64,000 bases of DNA from Phycisphaeraceae bacterium (GTDB taxonomy: Bacteria > Planctomycetota > Phycisphaerae > Phycisphaerales > Phycisphaeraceae): assembly GCA_002716625.1 (NCBI GenBank), contig PBAS01000028.1:1-64000 (forward strand), given 5' to 3'. Position numbers and translations under genes: made by a program. Below, one piece after another: positions 38,241-47,138 of this stretch (within the stretch, counting starts at the first letter, position 1; each line of letters opens with the position of its first letter). The notes under the pieces were generated by a model. That model did not search any database. It had not been told where the DNA came from and worked only from the letters and a program-made list of their open reading frames with translations.

Positions 38241-38335
38241 GGCATCATCATCGTAACGTCGCGGTAAACGCGCACAAAAAAGAAAGATTCAACGGCAATC
38301 AACTACGCGATGTTGTGTCGTAAATGACAGGACGT

Positions 38336-38809
38336 CTAAGACTCGGGCTTCTCGTTTTGCGACTCGTCGGTCTTGTCTTTCGCGGTTGCAGTTGATTTGG
38401 CCTCAACCACCTCGGATTTAGCCGTATCAGCTGGATCATCTTTAAGTACATGCCCTAATCCGCGGCGACGGTCGCGTAACCTTCGCTTTTTGCCTACCCG
38501 TTCACGTAGGTAGTAAAGCTTGGCACGACGTGTATGGCCCCTATGCTTGACCTCAATCTTGGCAATTCGGGGTGAATGCAGTGGGAACGTCCGTTCGACA
38601 CCTTCATTAGCTACGATGCGACGTACCGTGATCGTCTCGCAGATCCCAGATCGCTGGCGTTTTATGATGACGCCATTAAAAACCTGGATACGCTCCTTGG
38701 CCCCCTCAATGATTCTCACATGTATATCCACCGTATCGCCAACAGACAGCTGGGGCAGATTGGTCTTCAATTGGCCCTGTTCGATGGCTTGTATGATCGC
38801 CTGACTCAT
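38336..38809 (-). CDS. rplS: Ribosomal protein bL19
   Basis: bL19 sits at the interface of the ribosomal subunits. The core (about 1-115) has VGDTVDIHVRIIEGAKERIQ (typical DTV-V-IEG pattern), GVIIKRQRSGI, ETITVRRI and the basic end KLYYLRERVGKKRRLRDRR. About 40 extra residues at the C-terminus, rich in Ala, Lys, Asp and Glu, are not part of the core and look disordered. It is the last of the rpsP-trmD-rplS genes. Confidence 0.95.
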   Translation of the reverse strand: MSQAIIQAIEQGQLKTNLPQLSVGDTVDIHVRIIEGAKERIQVFNGVIIKRQRSGICETITVRRIVANEGVERTFPLHSPRIAKIEVKHRGHTRRAKLYYLRERVGKKRRLRDRRRGLGHVLKDDPADTAKSEVVEAKSTATAKDKTDESQNEKPES

Positions 38810-39001
38810 GAGAATCGCTCTGTGCGGACAAACGAGCCAAGTAACTTAGCGATTTGCCTGCGGAAAAGCAAGGCTGGGGTGAGGGCCAAGGACTTATCGC
38901 AAGATCGTGAAGGCGATCAATCGTAACGAGAGGCAAAAGGCAGGCCATTGGCATGGGGCCGGGTTTGGGCGATGGTCAGGAATCCGCCCGATTTATGGAA
39001 C

Positions 39002-39730
39002 TTATGCATTTGAAGTTGGGCCAATAAGGTCTGGCCGATACTGCCCGGTTCGTTGTAATGCTTGTTCGCGACGCCATCGTGCAATTTGCCCATGATTACC
39101 GGATAGCAACACATCTGGCACCTTTAAATCCATCCATTCGGCCGGTCTCGTGTAGTGTGGATGTTCTAGGTGCCGGTCGTTAGCAACGGAAAAGCTTTCA
39201 TCTTCAGTCGACTCTGGATGACCCAATACCCCCGGGATAAGACGAACAACCGAATCGATCAGGGTCATAGCTGCCAGCTCTCCGCCACTGAGGATATAAT
39301 CCCCCACGCTTAATAGCTCAATGGGAGCCAATTTTTCGATTACCCGCTCATCAATACCCTCATAATGCCCTGCCACAATGAGTAGGTGCTGTGATTGAGC
39401 CAGTTCCTCCACATGCTTTTGGTCTAACCTTCGACCTTGTGGAGTCATTAAGATCCGTTTTGGTGGACTCGGAGCCGTTTTTTCAACGGCTGCTACGGCA
39501 TCCCATACCGGCTGACACTGAATAACCATGCCAGGTCCGCCTCCATATGGTGGTTGATCTACTTTACCATGCTTATCCGTGGAATAGTCACGAATGTTTG
39601 TTAGGTGATATTCAACCATGGCCGGCTGTTGGCTACTATGCGCAGCCGCACGACCCAAAATGCTTGATGACAGGACCCCGTCAAACATCTCGGGAAACAG
39701 CGTTACAACATCTATTCGCAACCGCGGCAT
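39002..39730 (-). CDS. trmD: tRNA (guanine-N1-)-methyltransferase
   Basis: TrmD methylates G37 of tRNAs with CNN codons using S-adenosylmethionine and prevents frameshifting. It has the SPOUT trefoil-knot signatures: VTLFPEMFDG, the YGGGPGMV loop, HYEGIDERVIE, and SVGDYILSGGELAAM. The interdomain loop and C-terminal part (TRPAEWMDLKVPDVLLSGNH, given as TRPAEW and PDVLLSGNH) are complete. Its 242 residues match the family. It sits in the standard order after rpsP. A gap of 192 bases to rplS has no supported gene. Confidence 0.96.
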   Translation of the reverse strand: MPRLRIDVVTLFPEMFDGVLSSSILGRAAAHSSQQPAMVEYHLTNIRDYSTDKHGKVDQPPYGGGPGMVIQCQPVWDAVAAVEKTAPSPPKRILMTPQGRRLDQKHVEELAQSQHLLIVAGHYEGIDERVIEKLAPIELLSVGDYILSGGELAAMTLIDSVVRLIPGVLGHPESTEDESFSVANDRHLEHPHYTRPAEWMDLKVPDVLLSGNHGQIARWRREQALQRTGQYRPDLIGPTSNA

Positions 39731-39823
39731 GGAGGTGAGTCGAAAAGAACTGCAGGTCTAAGGTCCAAAGTAGCGAAATCTTGACTGCAAACCAGTAAAT
39801 TCGAGGTTACTGGGTGTTTTTTG

Positions 39824-40069
39824 CTAAACAACACCGTTCTTTTTTAGCAGACTGCGTACGGTGTTACTGGGTTGTGCGCCTACACCAATCCAGTACTTGG
39901 CCCGGTCCACATTGAGATTAACGGCTTTCTGTTCATCTTGCTCAAGTGGATCAAAGGTTCCCAACTCCTCGATGGGTGAACTATCTCGCGCCGACCGCTG
40001 ATCCATTGCACAGATCCGATAATAAGGTCGATGACGACGGCCAAATCGTTTAAGTCGAAGTTTTACCAT
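39824..40069 (-). CDS. rpsP: Ribosomal protein bS16
   Basis: This 81-residue small-subunit protein shows MVKLRLKRFGRRHRPYYRI at its start, as in nearly all bS16, followed by GTFDPLEQ and RAKYWIGVGAQPSNTVRSL. It is the first gene of the conserved rpsP-trmD-rplS group; rimM, commonly found between rpsP and trmD, is absent here. Confidence 0.96.
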   Translation of the reverse strand: MVKLRLKRFGRRHRPYYRICAMDQRSARDSSPIEELGTFDPLEQDEQKAVNLNVDRAKYWIGVGAQPSNTVRSLLKKNGVV

Positions 40070-40196
40070 CTGTTAACATCGAACCTTTTATTAAGACTGG
40101 AAAACTATTCCAAGGGTTAAACTGGTCCCATCCATCCTGGTGACCTTCCGTCAGCTCACTGAGGTGTGTCCATGTTAACAATTACGGGCGAAACGA

Positions 40197-41321
40197 TCAA
40201 AGTCCCTCGTTACGAAACCAACAGGCGGCACAGTGCCCAGTATTTTGTTCTACGGGCTCCAGTTGAGGGGCCTCTTCCACACAACGCCGCATGACCCGAA
40301 CGGGCTTGTTCTGAACCGTAATGGCCACGGTTTGGGTCGGTGGTGCATGTTGGGCCAAATGGCGCGCCAGATCGCATCGAGGGTGAAAGGTGCAACCGTG
40401 GGGTGGATTTCTGGGGCTAGGGACCTCGCCTGTCATCACGATACGTTTGTGGTGTCGATTTGGATCCGGATGCGGTGCTGCACTAATGAGTGCTCGCGTA
40501 TATGGGTGTGCCGGTCTGGCGTAGAGCGTGTTGCGATCGGCTGTTTCCACAAGCCGTCCTAGATACATGACCGCTACGCGATCACAGAAATGCTCAACCA
40601 CAGCCAGGTTGTGCGCAATAAAGAGATAGGAAAGACCAAGATCCTGTTGAAGTTGATCTAGAAGATTTAGGATCTGGGACTGAATGGATACATCTAATGC
40701 ACTGACAGGCTCATCACATACAATGAACTTTGGTTCTAGTGCCAACGCCCGTGCAATACCGATCCGCTGTCGTTGCCCACCGGAAAACTCATGTGGATAA
40801 CGTCCCGCGTGTTGCGGTAATAACCCAACTTTCTGTAGCAGGAGTGCCACACGTTCCCGAATTTTACTGCGTGGCATCAGGCGATGTACTGTAAGCGGTT
40901 CGCCAATGATGCGGCCGACGGTCATACGTGGGTTAAGCGACCCAACGGGGTCCTGGAAAATGATCTGCATCTGGCGTCGCATCGTTCGCAGTAAATTACG
41001 GTCTGCCGAAAATACGTCCACACCGTTAAAATTAACTGAGCCTTCTGTTGCTTCGATGAGTCGCAGAATAGACCGGCCTACGGTTGATTTACCACATCCT
41101 GATTCGCCTACGAGGCCCAGTGTTTCCCCGCAGTGAATCTGAAAACTAACGTCGTCGACGGCTTTCAGGTGCCCCACCGTATGCTTCAGCAGCCCTCGTT
41201 TGATGGGGAAGTATGTCTTTAGACCGCGAACATCTAGCAGGGGTGTATCTGGTGCTGCAGCCGCCTCCATGCCACGTTCCTCTGATGCCTTGATAGGCGG
41301 TTCATTTGCTACTGTGGACAT
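40197..41321 (-). CDS. oppF: Oligopeptide/dipeptide ABC transporter ATPase, OppF/DppF-like
   Basis: The protein is an ABC ATPase of the peptide/nickel importer family. The Walker A motif is GLVGESGCGKSTVGRSIL, the signature EFSGGQRQRIGIARAL, and the Walker B motif FIVCDEPVSALDVSIQ. The C-terminal oligopeptide-type extension has NPPHGCTFHPRC, with a cysteine pair (C...C) that may bind a 4Fe-4S cluster in some relatives. The ATG at 41321 is preferred over an in-frame TTG at 41396 that would overlap the htrA stop. Its usual partners (OppA, B, C, D) are not adjacent, so it is an orphan ATPase here. Confidence 0.9.
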   Translation of the reverse strand: MSTVANEPPIKASEERGMEAAAAPDTPLLDVRGLKTYFPIKRGLLKHTVGHLKAVDDVSFQIHCGETLGLVGESGCGKSTVGRSILRLIEATEGSVNFNGVDVFSADRNLLRTMRRQMQIIFQDPVGSLNPRMTVGRIIGEPLTVHRLMPRSKIRERVALLLQKVGLLPQHAGRYPHEFSGGQRQRIGIARALALEPKFIVCDEPVSALDVSIQSQILNLLDQLQQDLGLSYLFIAHNLAVVEHFCDRVAVMYLGRLVETADRNTLYARPAHPYTRALISAAPHPDPNRHHKRIVMTGEVPSPRNPPHGCTFHPRCDLARHLAQHAPPTQTVAITVQNKPVRVMRRCVEEAPQLEPVEQNTGHCAACWFRNEGL

Positions 41322-41392
41322 GGGGTCAGTATGACTTGGTTGCTTGGGAATGCAACGCCATAGGGGAACCGTTACGGATGAGTTGAGTAGAT

Positions 41393-43012
41393 TCAACGCA
41401 TTTTCAGCAGGATGAAATCTTGTCTGCCACGGCGATTGATAATACTTATTCTCACGACGGATCGGTTCTCATGACCCTTGAGCGCATTGGCCAACTCAGA
41501 TGTATCATTGATCGGTGCGCCCATCACATGCGTGATGATCTGGCCGACCTCCATGCCTTGGCGATCTGCAGGCGATCCAGTTCGTATTTTTCGTACCAAG
41601 ACGCCGGGCGTGAATTCAATGTTAAATCGACGTGCAATATCTTCCGTGAAGACCTGTGTTGCTTCCAGACCAAGTTTGCGAAGAAGCTTTGCTGCGCTAT
41701 CGTCATCACTCTCGGTCGATTGGCTGCGTTGAGATTTGATGAAACCAAGGTCCCGGGATTTATCGCCCAAGAGAACCTGTAATTCCGTCTTCTGCCCAGC
41801 ACGAGAAACTTCAATCCGAACATTTGATCCGGGTTTTATTTTGGCAATCAATTTTCTTAGATGGCTTCCAACCTGAACGGGGGTTCCATCAATTGCCATG
41901 ATGACATCTCCACGTTGTATCCCCCCCCTTTCTGCCGGACCATCTTTGAGGACATTCCATACGACCACGGCTTTGGTATCGTAGTCAAAGGTTTCCGCCT
42001 CTTCTGCTGACAATGATCGATATTCAATACCGAGCCAACCTCGCTCGACACGTCCTTCGGTGAGGATGGCTTCCGCCACATCTTGAATCATATCGACCGG
42101 GATTGCGAAACCCAGACCAATCGAGCCACGATCGAATCTGTTTGTCGCAATAGACGTATTCATTCCCACCACTTCACCAAACAGATTTGTCAGGGGACCG
42201 CCGGAATTTCCCTGGTTGATGGCAGCATCAGTCTGAATGAAGTTTTCGTAGCCACCCACAAGTCCACGTCGCGAAGGCCGTTGGATAATATTAAGTTCTC
42301 GGTTCTTTGCGGAGACGATTCCTTGGCTCATCGAAAACTCGAATTGCAGTGGCGAGCCAAATGCAAAGACGATTTCGCCTTGTTCAGCCGGCTGATTGGC
42401 GATTTTTGCAGGATGCAAATGATCACCATCGACCTGCAATACGGCAATGTCGGTGTCCTGATCCAGTCCGACGATCTTGGCTTCACGATTGTCTCCGTTG
42501 GGGAAATGCACTTCGATTCGGTCTACTTCCATTCGTGTTCCGTTGGACATCTCGACCGTCACCACATGGCTGTTGGTGATGATGTGTCCTTGCTCGTCAT
42601 AGACCCAGCCTGAACCGGTTCCGACAATAATGGGGCCGTCATCATATTCTTCTTCACGCTCGCCCCGGTTTGGTCTGTGATAGCGGAAGCGGTCGTATAG
42701 GTCATCAGTCCGGTCGGGATTCAGAAAGTCGCGCAAATCACGTGGGCGGTTTTGGCCGTGGCTGTTTTGCGGTTGCGTTGCATAGGCTTGGATGCTTACA
42801 ACACTCGGCCTCACTGCTTCGGCAACGTTTCGAAATGCTTCACTGAATTCAGTCAGCAACTCGCTTTGGGCAAGACTTTGGCTGGCCAAGGTGATCTTTG
42901 CTCTTTCTTGTGCGAAGACAATATTGGTTGCGAGTCGAGGACCGGCAAGCAAAGCAAGAAGAACGGCAACGAGTAGCACGATTGTAGGTCCATACCATCG
43001 GATTTGAGTCAT
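41393..43012 (-). CDS. htrA: Periplasmic serine protease of the HtrA/DegP family with two PDZ domains
   Basis: The 539-residue protein begins with a hydrophobic signal or anchor segment (about 8-24). The trypsin-like domain carries the triad His149 (TNSHVV), Asp188 (DTDIAVL) and Ser270 (GNSGGP). Before it, residues 80-125 form an Arg/Asp/Glu-rich linker inserted into the N-terminal part. The first PDZ domain (about 315-405) begins at GWLGIEY, and a second, more divergent one follows (about 445-530). These proteins degrade or refold misfolded envelope proteins. It is upstream of the oppF-like gene, whose alternative start would overlap its stop. Confidence 0.94.
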   Translation of the reverse strand: MTQIRWYGPTIVLLVAVLLALLAGPRLATNIVFAQERAKITLASQSLAQSELLTEFSEAFRNVAEAVRPSVVSIQAYATQPQNSHGQNRPRDLRDFLNPDRTDDLYDRFRYHRPNRGEREEEYDDGPIIVGTGSGWVYDEQGHIITNSHVVTVEMSNGTRMEVDRIEVHFPNGDNREAKIVGLDQDTDIAVLQVDGDHLHPAKIANQPAEQGEIVFAFGSPLQFEFSMSQGIVSAKNRELNIIQRPSRRGLVGGYENFIQTDAAINQGNSGGPLTNLFGEVVGMNTSIATNRFDRGSIGLGFAIPVDMIQDVAEAILTEGRVERGWLGIEYRSLSAEEAETFDYDTKAVVVWNVLKDGPAERGGIQRGDVIMAIDGTPVQVGSHLRKLIAKIKPGSNVRIEVSRAGQKTELQVLLGDKSRDLGFIKSQRSQSTESDDDSAAKLLRKLGLEATQVFTEDIARRFNIEFTPGVLVRKIRTGSPADRQGMEVGQIITHVMGAPINDTSELANALKGHENRSVVRISIINRRGRQDFILLKMR

Positions 43013-43250
43013 CGGTCAAGTTCCTTGGCGGTTTGAAGTTCAGTCAATTGGGCAGTTAGGGATCGGGTAGAATCGATTTGAGCCATGCTGGTATTGCGAT
43101 AACAGGTTTTATGGACGGTGGGATTTAAGTTCCATAGATTTCTCGAATATCCTGGGCGGGTTAGTTGTTCAATACTACGACACCCTCTTACATCGGTTCG
43201 AACGTCGGAGTATGAATATGAAAGTACAGGTGACGTACTGTAGAATCTTA

Positions 43251-44087
43251 CTAGATCTTATTCGAAGGAGCATTCATTTTATAGGGATGGTCTTCGTGTA
43301 GGTAATCACCGCTACCCACAAGTTTGACCCATTGTGCAGCTTTATCTGCAAGCCAAGTGCCACCTTCAGTAATCGGCTGGGCAAATGACGGTTGCCACTG
43401 TGTCAAGCCCAGCAGGTCGTGAAGGACAATCACATGGCCGTGGCAGGCTGGCCCAGCACCGCAGCCAATGACTGGAATCGAGACGCTCTGCACGATTTGG
43501 TCACTGACCTCGGCGGTCGATTGTTCAATAAGGATCATTGAAACGCCCTGGTCTTGCATCTTCAGTGCTAAATCAACCAAGTCTGAGACCTGTGTTTCGG
43601 TGCGTCCAGCTACGATAGGCATACCAACCTGCTGAAATCGTTGAGGCCGCCCCCCAATATGGGCTACGATCGGAACATCAGCTCGTACTAGTTTTCTGAT
43701 CAAGTCCACGTAGTCCGGTCCGACCTCGATTTTTACTGCATCTGCGCCACCTTGGGTCATGAAACGTCCGGCATTGCGAATTGCTTCTGCGTCATCTGCC
43801 TGGTAGCTCATGAAAGGCATGTCTCCCATGATGAAGCAGTTGGGGGCTCCGCGTCGTACTGCTGCCGTAATGGTTAGCATGAAGTCTATTGAGACTTGGT
43901 TTGTGTGTTCGTAGCCAAGAATCATCTGGGCAGCGGTATCACCGACCAGTAAGCACTGCACGCCTCCCGACACAAGCCATTTAGCTGTTGTGGCGTCGTA
44001 ACAGGTGAGCATGGCGAATTTGTCTCCCTGCCGTGCCATGCGTCGAAGTGTGGCCAATGTAGTTCGTTCTGCGGGTGATTGTTTCAT
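43251..44087 (-). CDS. panB: 3-methyl-2-oxobutanoate hydroxymethyltransferase
   Basis: PanB adds a hydroxymethyl group from methylene-tetrahydrofolate to ketoisovalerate, the first step of pantothenate and CoA synthesis. Signatures visible: MLTCYDATTAKW, the metal site LLVGDTAAQMILGYEHT, GDMPFMSY, GGADAVKIEVG, and the catalytic glutamate region MILIEQSTAEV, with IGCGAGPACHGHVIVLHD near the end. The ATG at 44087 gives 278 residues, normal length; an upstream start at 44132 would add 15 atypical residues. The gene stands alone, with about 240 bases to htrA. Confidence 0.95.
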   Translation of the reverse strand: MKQSPAERTTLATLRRMARQGDKFAMLTCYDATTAKWLVSGGVQCLLVGDTAAQMILGYEHTNQVSIDFMLTITAAVRRGAPNCFIMGDMPFMSYQADDAEAIRNAGRFMTQGGADAVKIEVGPDYVDLIRKLVRADVPIVAHIGGRPQRFQQVGMPIVAGRTETQVSDLVDLALKMQDQGVSMILIEQSTAEVSDQIVQSVSIPVIGCGAGPACHGHVIVLHDLLGLTQWQPSFAQPITEGGTWLADKAAQWVKLVGSGDYLHEDHPYKMNAPSNKI

Positions 44088-44348
44088 GCTAGTGTTTTTC
44101 GTCGAAAAGCAATGGATGCCACCAAGTATCATGAATTATAGGTCTGACACCATCGTTATGGTTTTTACAATAATACTTGTTCTATATCCTTGCCAAGGTG
44201 TGGTGTGTCATGGTTTTACGCCGCGGTGCACCACCCTATCTTAAACGTGGTTCTCTAAAGAAAACACCCAATAACCTGCAGTTACACTAAGCCGTAGCCT
44301 GAGGCGGTACCCCCGGTAAGGCTAAGGGGTAAGCTGCCTAAACCATTG

Positions 44349-44714
44349 TTACATCGGATGGCGAATTTGTACTTGACCATCCATTATCCGTGCCGTAAAG
44401 GTTTTCACAGTGATTTGAGGATTATCCGGACATTTTCCGTCCTCAATCCCAAATGCCCAACCGTGCCACGGGCAGATTACACAGCCATCGTGAATTGGCC
44501 CATCTGCGAGACTCCCTCCGGCATGTGGACACACATTGTCCATGACATATATCACATCATCGTCACTGCGAATGACCGCCAATCCACGGTTTTTGTATTC
44601 CACAAAATGGCCGCGATTGGTCGCGATATCCTCCAGGGCGCACAGGGTTACCCAGTCTTCTTGTTCGGGCTGACTAACACCGTTATCTTCTGATGGATTT
44701 GCTGGCTTATTCAT
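44349..44714 (-). CDS. Rieske-type [2Fe-2S] ferredoxin
   Basis: The 121-residue protein is a single Rieske domain. The cluster ligands are in CPHAGGSLADG (Cys-x-His) and CVICPWHGWAF (Cys-x-x-His). It resembles the small ferredoxins that feed oxygenases or the NirD small subunit of nitrite reductase. The partner is not in the neighbourhood, so its electron acceptor is unknown. It has no signal peptide or membrane segment, so it is cytosolic. Confidence 0.9.
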   Translation of the reverse strand: MNKPANPSEDNGVSQPEQEDWVTLCALEDIATNRGHFVEYKNRGLAVIRSDDDVIYVMDNVCPHAGGSLADGPIHDGCVICPWHGWAFGIEDGKCPDNPQITVKTFTARIMDGQVQIRHPM

Positions 44715-44979
44715 GGGCAGGTTACAGTTTAACGGGATTATCCGTGAATGGAATATTTAATGTGGATTACGGGAGGTAGAGGTAGATGATATGGTGTGGT
44801 TGGGATGTTCTTGAGGGAGATTGTTTTGGCGATGCTCGCATCCGCCTTGTTGAGCGAGTGCCATCGTAAGATCCAAAACTATTTGTCAATAATCTTCGCT
44901 ATCATTGCATCTGGCCGGGAATTGACTATTGATGGGTCATAATGCCTGTCAATTGTTACAACCCCAATATTATGGTTTT

Positions 44980-46146
44980 ATGAAACAACACACAAAACAA
45001 CGACTGCTTACACCCGGGCCATCACCGGTACCATCTGAAGTTCTCCAGGAGATGGCCCAGCCAATCATTCACCATCGGACAAAACAATTTCGTGCAATAT
45101 TTGGTGAATTGTCGCGACTCCTGCAGAAGATTTTCTGTACTGATGGTCCGGTATTAAGTATCACCGGATCCGGCACCACCGCTTTTGAGGCGACCCAGGT
45201 CTCGTTAGCCGAACCTGGTACCAAAGTTATCACCGTGGCAAATGGGAAATTTGGCGAGCGTTGGCAGGATATCTACGACCAGTATCAATTTGAACAAGTT
45301 CGGATCGAACTGCCGTGGGGTCAGGTGCCATCGGCCACACAGATTCAGACGACGCTTGAGGAGCACCCTGATGCAAGTGTTGTCACCGTAGTACACAGTG
45401 AGACGTCTACTGCAACAGCATGCGATATCCAAGCCATTGCGGAAGTGGTAAGGCATACCGACGCGCTGCTGGTTGTGGATGGCATTACGTCCGTCGGAGC
45501 GATTCCCATTGATATGGATGATTGGGGTATCGATGTGGTTGTTAGTGGGTCACAGAAGGCCCTGATGCTTCCACCAGGTTTGGGCTATGTTGCATTGGGA
45601 CCACGGGCTGTCGAACGGTTGAGTCAGTTTAAACCAGTCCATACCTATAACTTGGATATTCGTCGCTGGTTGACACCGTGGTACGCTCAGGATGTGCCGT
45701 TTACACCGCCTGTTTCTCTCATCCGCAGCCAACGTGTTGCGCTGGAGATGATCCAACATGCGGGATTGCGAAATACACACCAGAAAACGGCCCAACTGGC
45801 GGCTGCTACACGAGCGGCCTTGACGGCTTGGGGACTCAAATTAGTTAGCAAATCACCCAGTGATTCTGTGTCTGGAGCATTTTATCCTCAGGGTATTGAG
45901 GATCGGCCTTTTCGCTCCATTCTTCGAGACGTTCACGGTATTCATATTGCAGGCGGGCAAGATGGTCGGATGGCTGAATGGTCAGGGGAAATATTTCGTC
46001 TCAGTCACATGGGTTATGTCAACGCTGATGATACGCTTGTGGCACTCAATGCGATCGAAAAAGAACTGATTGAACGTGGCTGTGCCATCGAGAAAGGTTC
46101 AGCCCAAGCTGTTGCCGGTAAGCATTTAAATAACTTGGATCGGTAA
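44980..46146 (+). CDS. Class V aminotransferase, alanine/serine-glyoxylate type
   Basis: The PLP enzyme of about 388 residues has the start RLLTPGPSPVPSEVL and the HHRTKQF motif typical of the alanine- or serine-glyoxylate aminotransferase/phosphoserine branch. The PLP-binding lysine is in SGSQKALMLPPG, preceded by the aspartate in VVDGITSVGAI. The substrate-side SETSTATACDIQ is also conserved. The ATG at 44980 is used rather than 44929, whose 17 extra residues look unrelated. It may act in glycine/serine metabolism, but the amino donor cannot be stated. Confidence 0.9.
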   Translation: MKQHTKQRLLTPGPSPVPSEVLQEMAQPIIHHRTKQFRAIFGELSRLLQKIFCTDGPVLSITGSGTTAFEATQVSLAEPGTKVITVANGKFGERWQDIYDQYQFEQVRIELPWGQVPSATQIQTTLEEHPDASVVTVVHSETSTATACDIQAIAEVVRHTDALLVVDGITSVGAIPIDMDDWGIDVVVSGSQKALMLPPGLGYVALGPRAVERLSQFKPVHTYNLDIRRWLTPWYAQDVPFTPPVSLIRSQRVALEMIQHAGLRNTHQKTAQLAAATRAALTAWGLKLVSKSPSDSVSGAFYPQGIEDRPFRSILRDVHGIHIAGGQDGRMAEWSGEIFRLSHMGYVNADDTLVALNAIEKELIERGCAIEKGSAQAVAGKHLNNLDR

Positions 46147-46319
46147 AGAAATCTGGTAGATAAACTTCCGTTGTAAGTAAAATCTTTACACTTTTTGTGA
46201 TCGAAATCAAACCATGTAATTGCCAGTGTCGGTCAGTCATGCGTCACCACGATTTGAGTTTTTAACATTCTGGCTATAGAAAATTTCTTGTTTTAAAATA
46301 TGTTCCATGGGAATTTTGT

Positions 46320-46862
46320 ATGGCACGTCACTTTGTTCTATTAGACCGTGATGGCACCGTCGTTGTCCATAAACCTTACCTTGCCAAACCTGCCGACGTG
46401 GAACTTATTGCCGGTGTGGCTGATGGAATGCGGCGCCTATTGAGTCTTGGTTTTGGCTTGGTTGTAGTCACGAATCAATCAGGTATTGGACGTGGTTATT
46501 TCAGTCTGGAGCAGATGCAGCAGACCAACCAGCGTATGGTTGAATTGCTCGAAGAGAACCGCGTTAGGTTGGACGGTATCTACTGGTGTCCGCACCGGCC
46601 AGACGAGGGGTGCAATTGCCGAAAGCCGAGACCTGGTATGCTCCAGGATGCAGCAAGAGAACTGGATTTTGAATTGTCAGAATGCCATGTGATTGGGAAT
46701 GCCGCTTGTGATATTGGCGCTGGACAAGCGGTTGGCGGCGCAACTTATCTGGTCAGTGGCCCTGATGGCCATGAGGCAGATGCTATAAAGCTTGGTCCCG
46801 ATCATGTGGTGGCCAATGTGGACCAAGCTGCTCATGTGATTAAACGGCTTGCTCAAGCCTGA
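46320..46862 (+). CDS. gmhB: HAD-IIIA phosphatase, GmhB-like
   Basis: The 180-residue enzyme resembles D-glycero-D-manno-heptose 1,7-bisphosphate 7-phosphatase, which acts in heptose synthesis for lipopolysaccharide. HAD motif I is LLDRDGTVV, motif II VVTNQSGIGRGY, and motif III includes the lysine in CRKPRPGML. The zinc loop has CPHRPDEGCNC. Motif IV, usually GDxxxD, here reads GNAACDI, so the first metal-binding aspartate is replaced by asparagine. Other heptose genes are not in the window. Confidence 0.82.
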   Translation: MARHFVLLDRDGTVVVHKPYLAKPADVELIAGVADGMRRLLSLGFGLVVVTNQSGIGRGYFSLEQMQQTNQRMVELLEENRVRLDGIYWCPHRPDEGCNCRKPRPGMLQDAARELDFELSECHVIGNAACDIGAGQAVGGATYLVSGPDGHEADAIKLGPDHVVANVDQAAHVIKRLAQA

Positions 46863-47138
46863 GCAACGCTCCCGTTTTTAGCAACACCCTCATTTCCCAG
46901 ATGTCCGGGCTGTTCCTGGGTCCAATAACCCGCATCGGCGTAGGCCAAGCCGATAAGCGCGAGTGGAGTCGAGTTGACTTGACCCCGTGGAATGTTACCG
47001 GTCGTGGATTTAATGATGGATAGGGTGATTCGCCTCGCGCAATGGCCTTATATGGCTATGCCATGGTTGAGTTCCGGTACCGGATTACCGATGCATAATC
47101 AGTCGGTCCACACGCTCTAAAAGTTTGGGGAGTTTGCC
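46863..47138. other. Upstream region of the kinase-pilus operon
   Basis: These 276 bases should contain the promoter of the operon that starts at 47139. No protein gene is supported and no specific regulatory element could be identified. Confidence 0.4.

Noticed and set aside
44088-44348. A possible structured leader (riboswitch-like) upstream of panB
   Set aside because: Short complementary stretches can be found (for example GTGGTG with CACCAC), but no known riboswitch consensus is present and the pairing is not convincing.
46254-46280. A sigma-70-like promoter (TTGAGT and TATAGA) before the GmhB-like gene
   Set aside because: The spacer is only 15 bases and both boxes are imperfect, so it is not reported as a feature.
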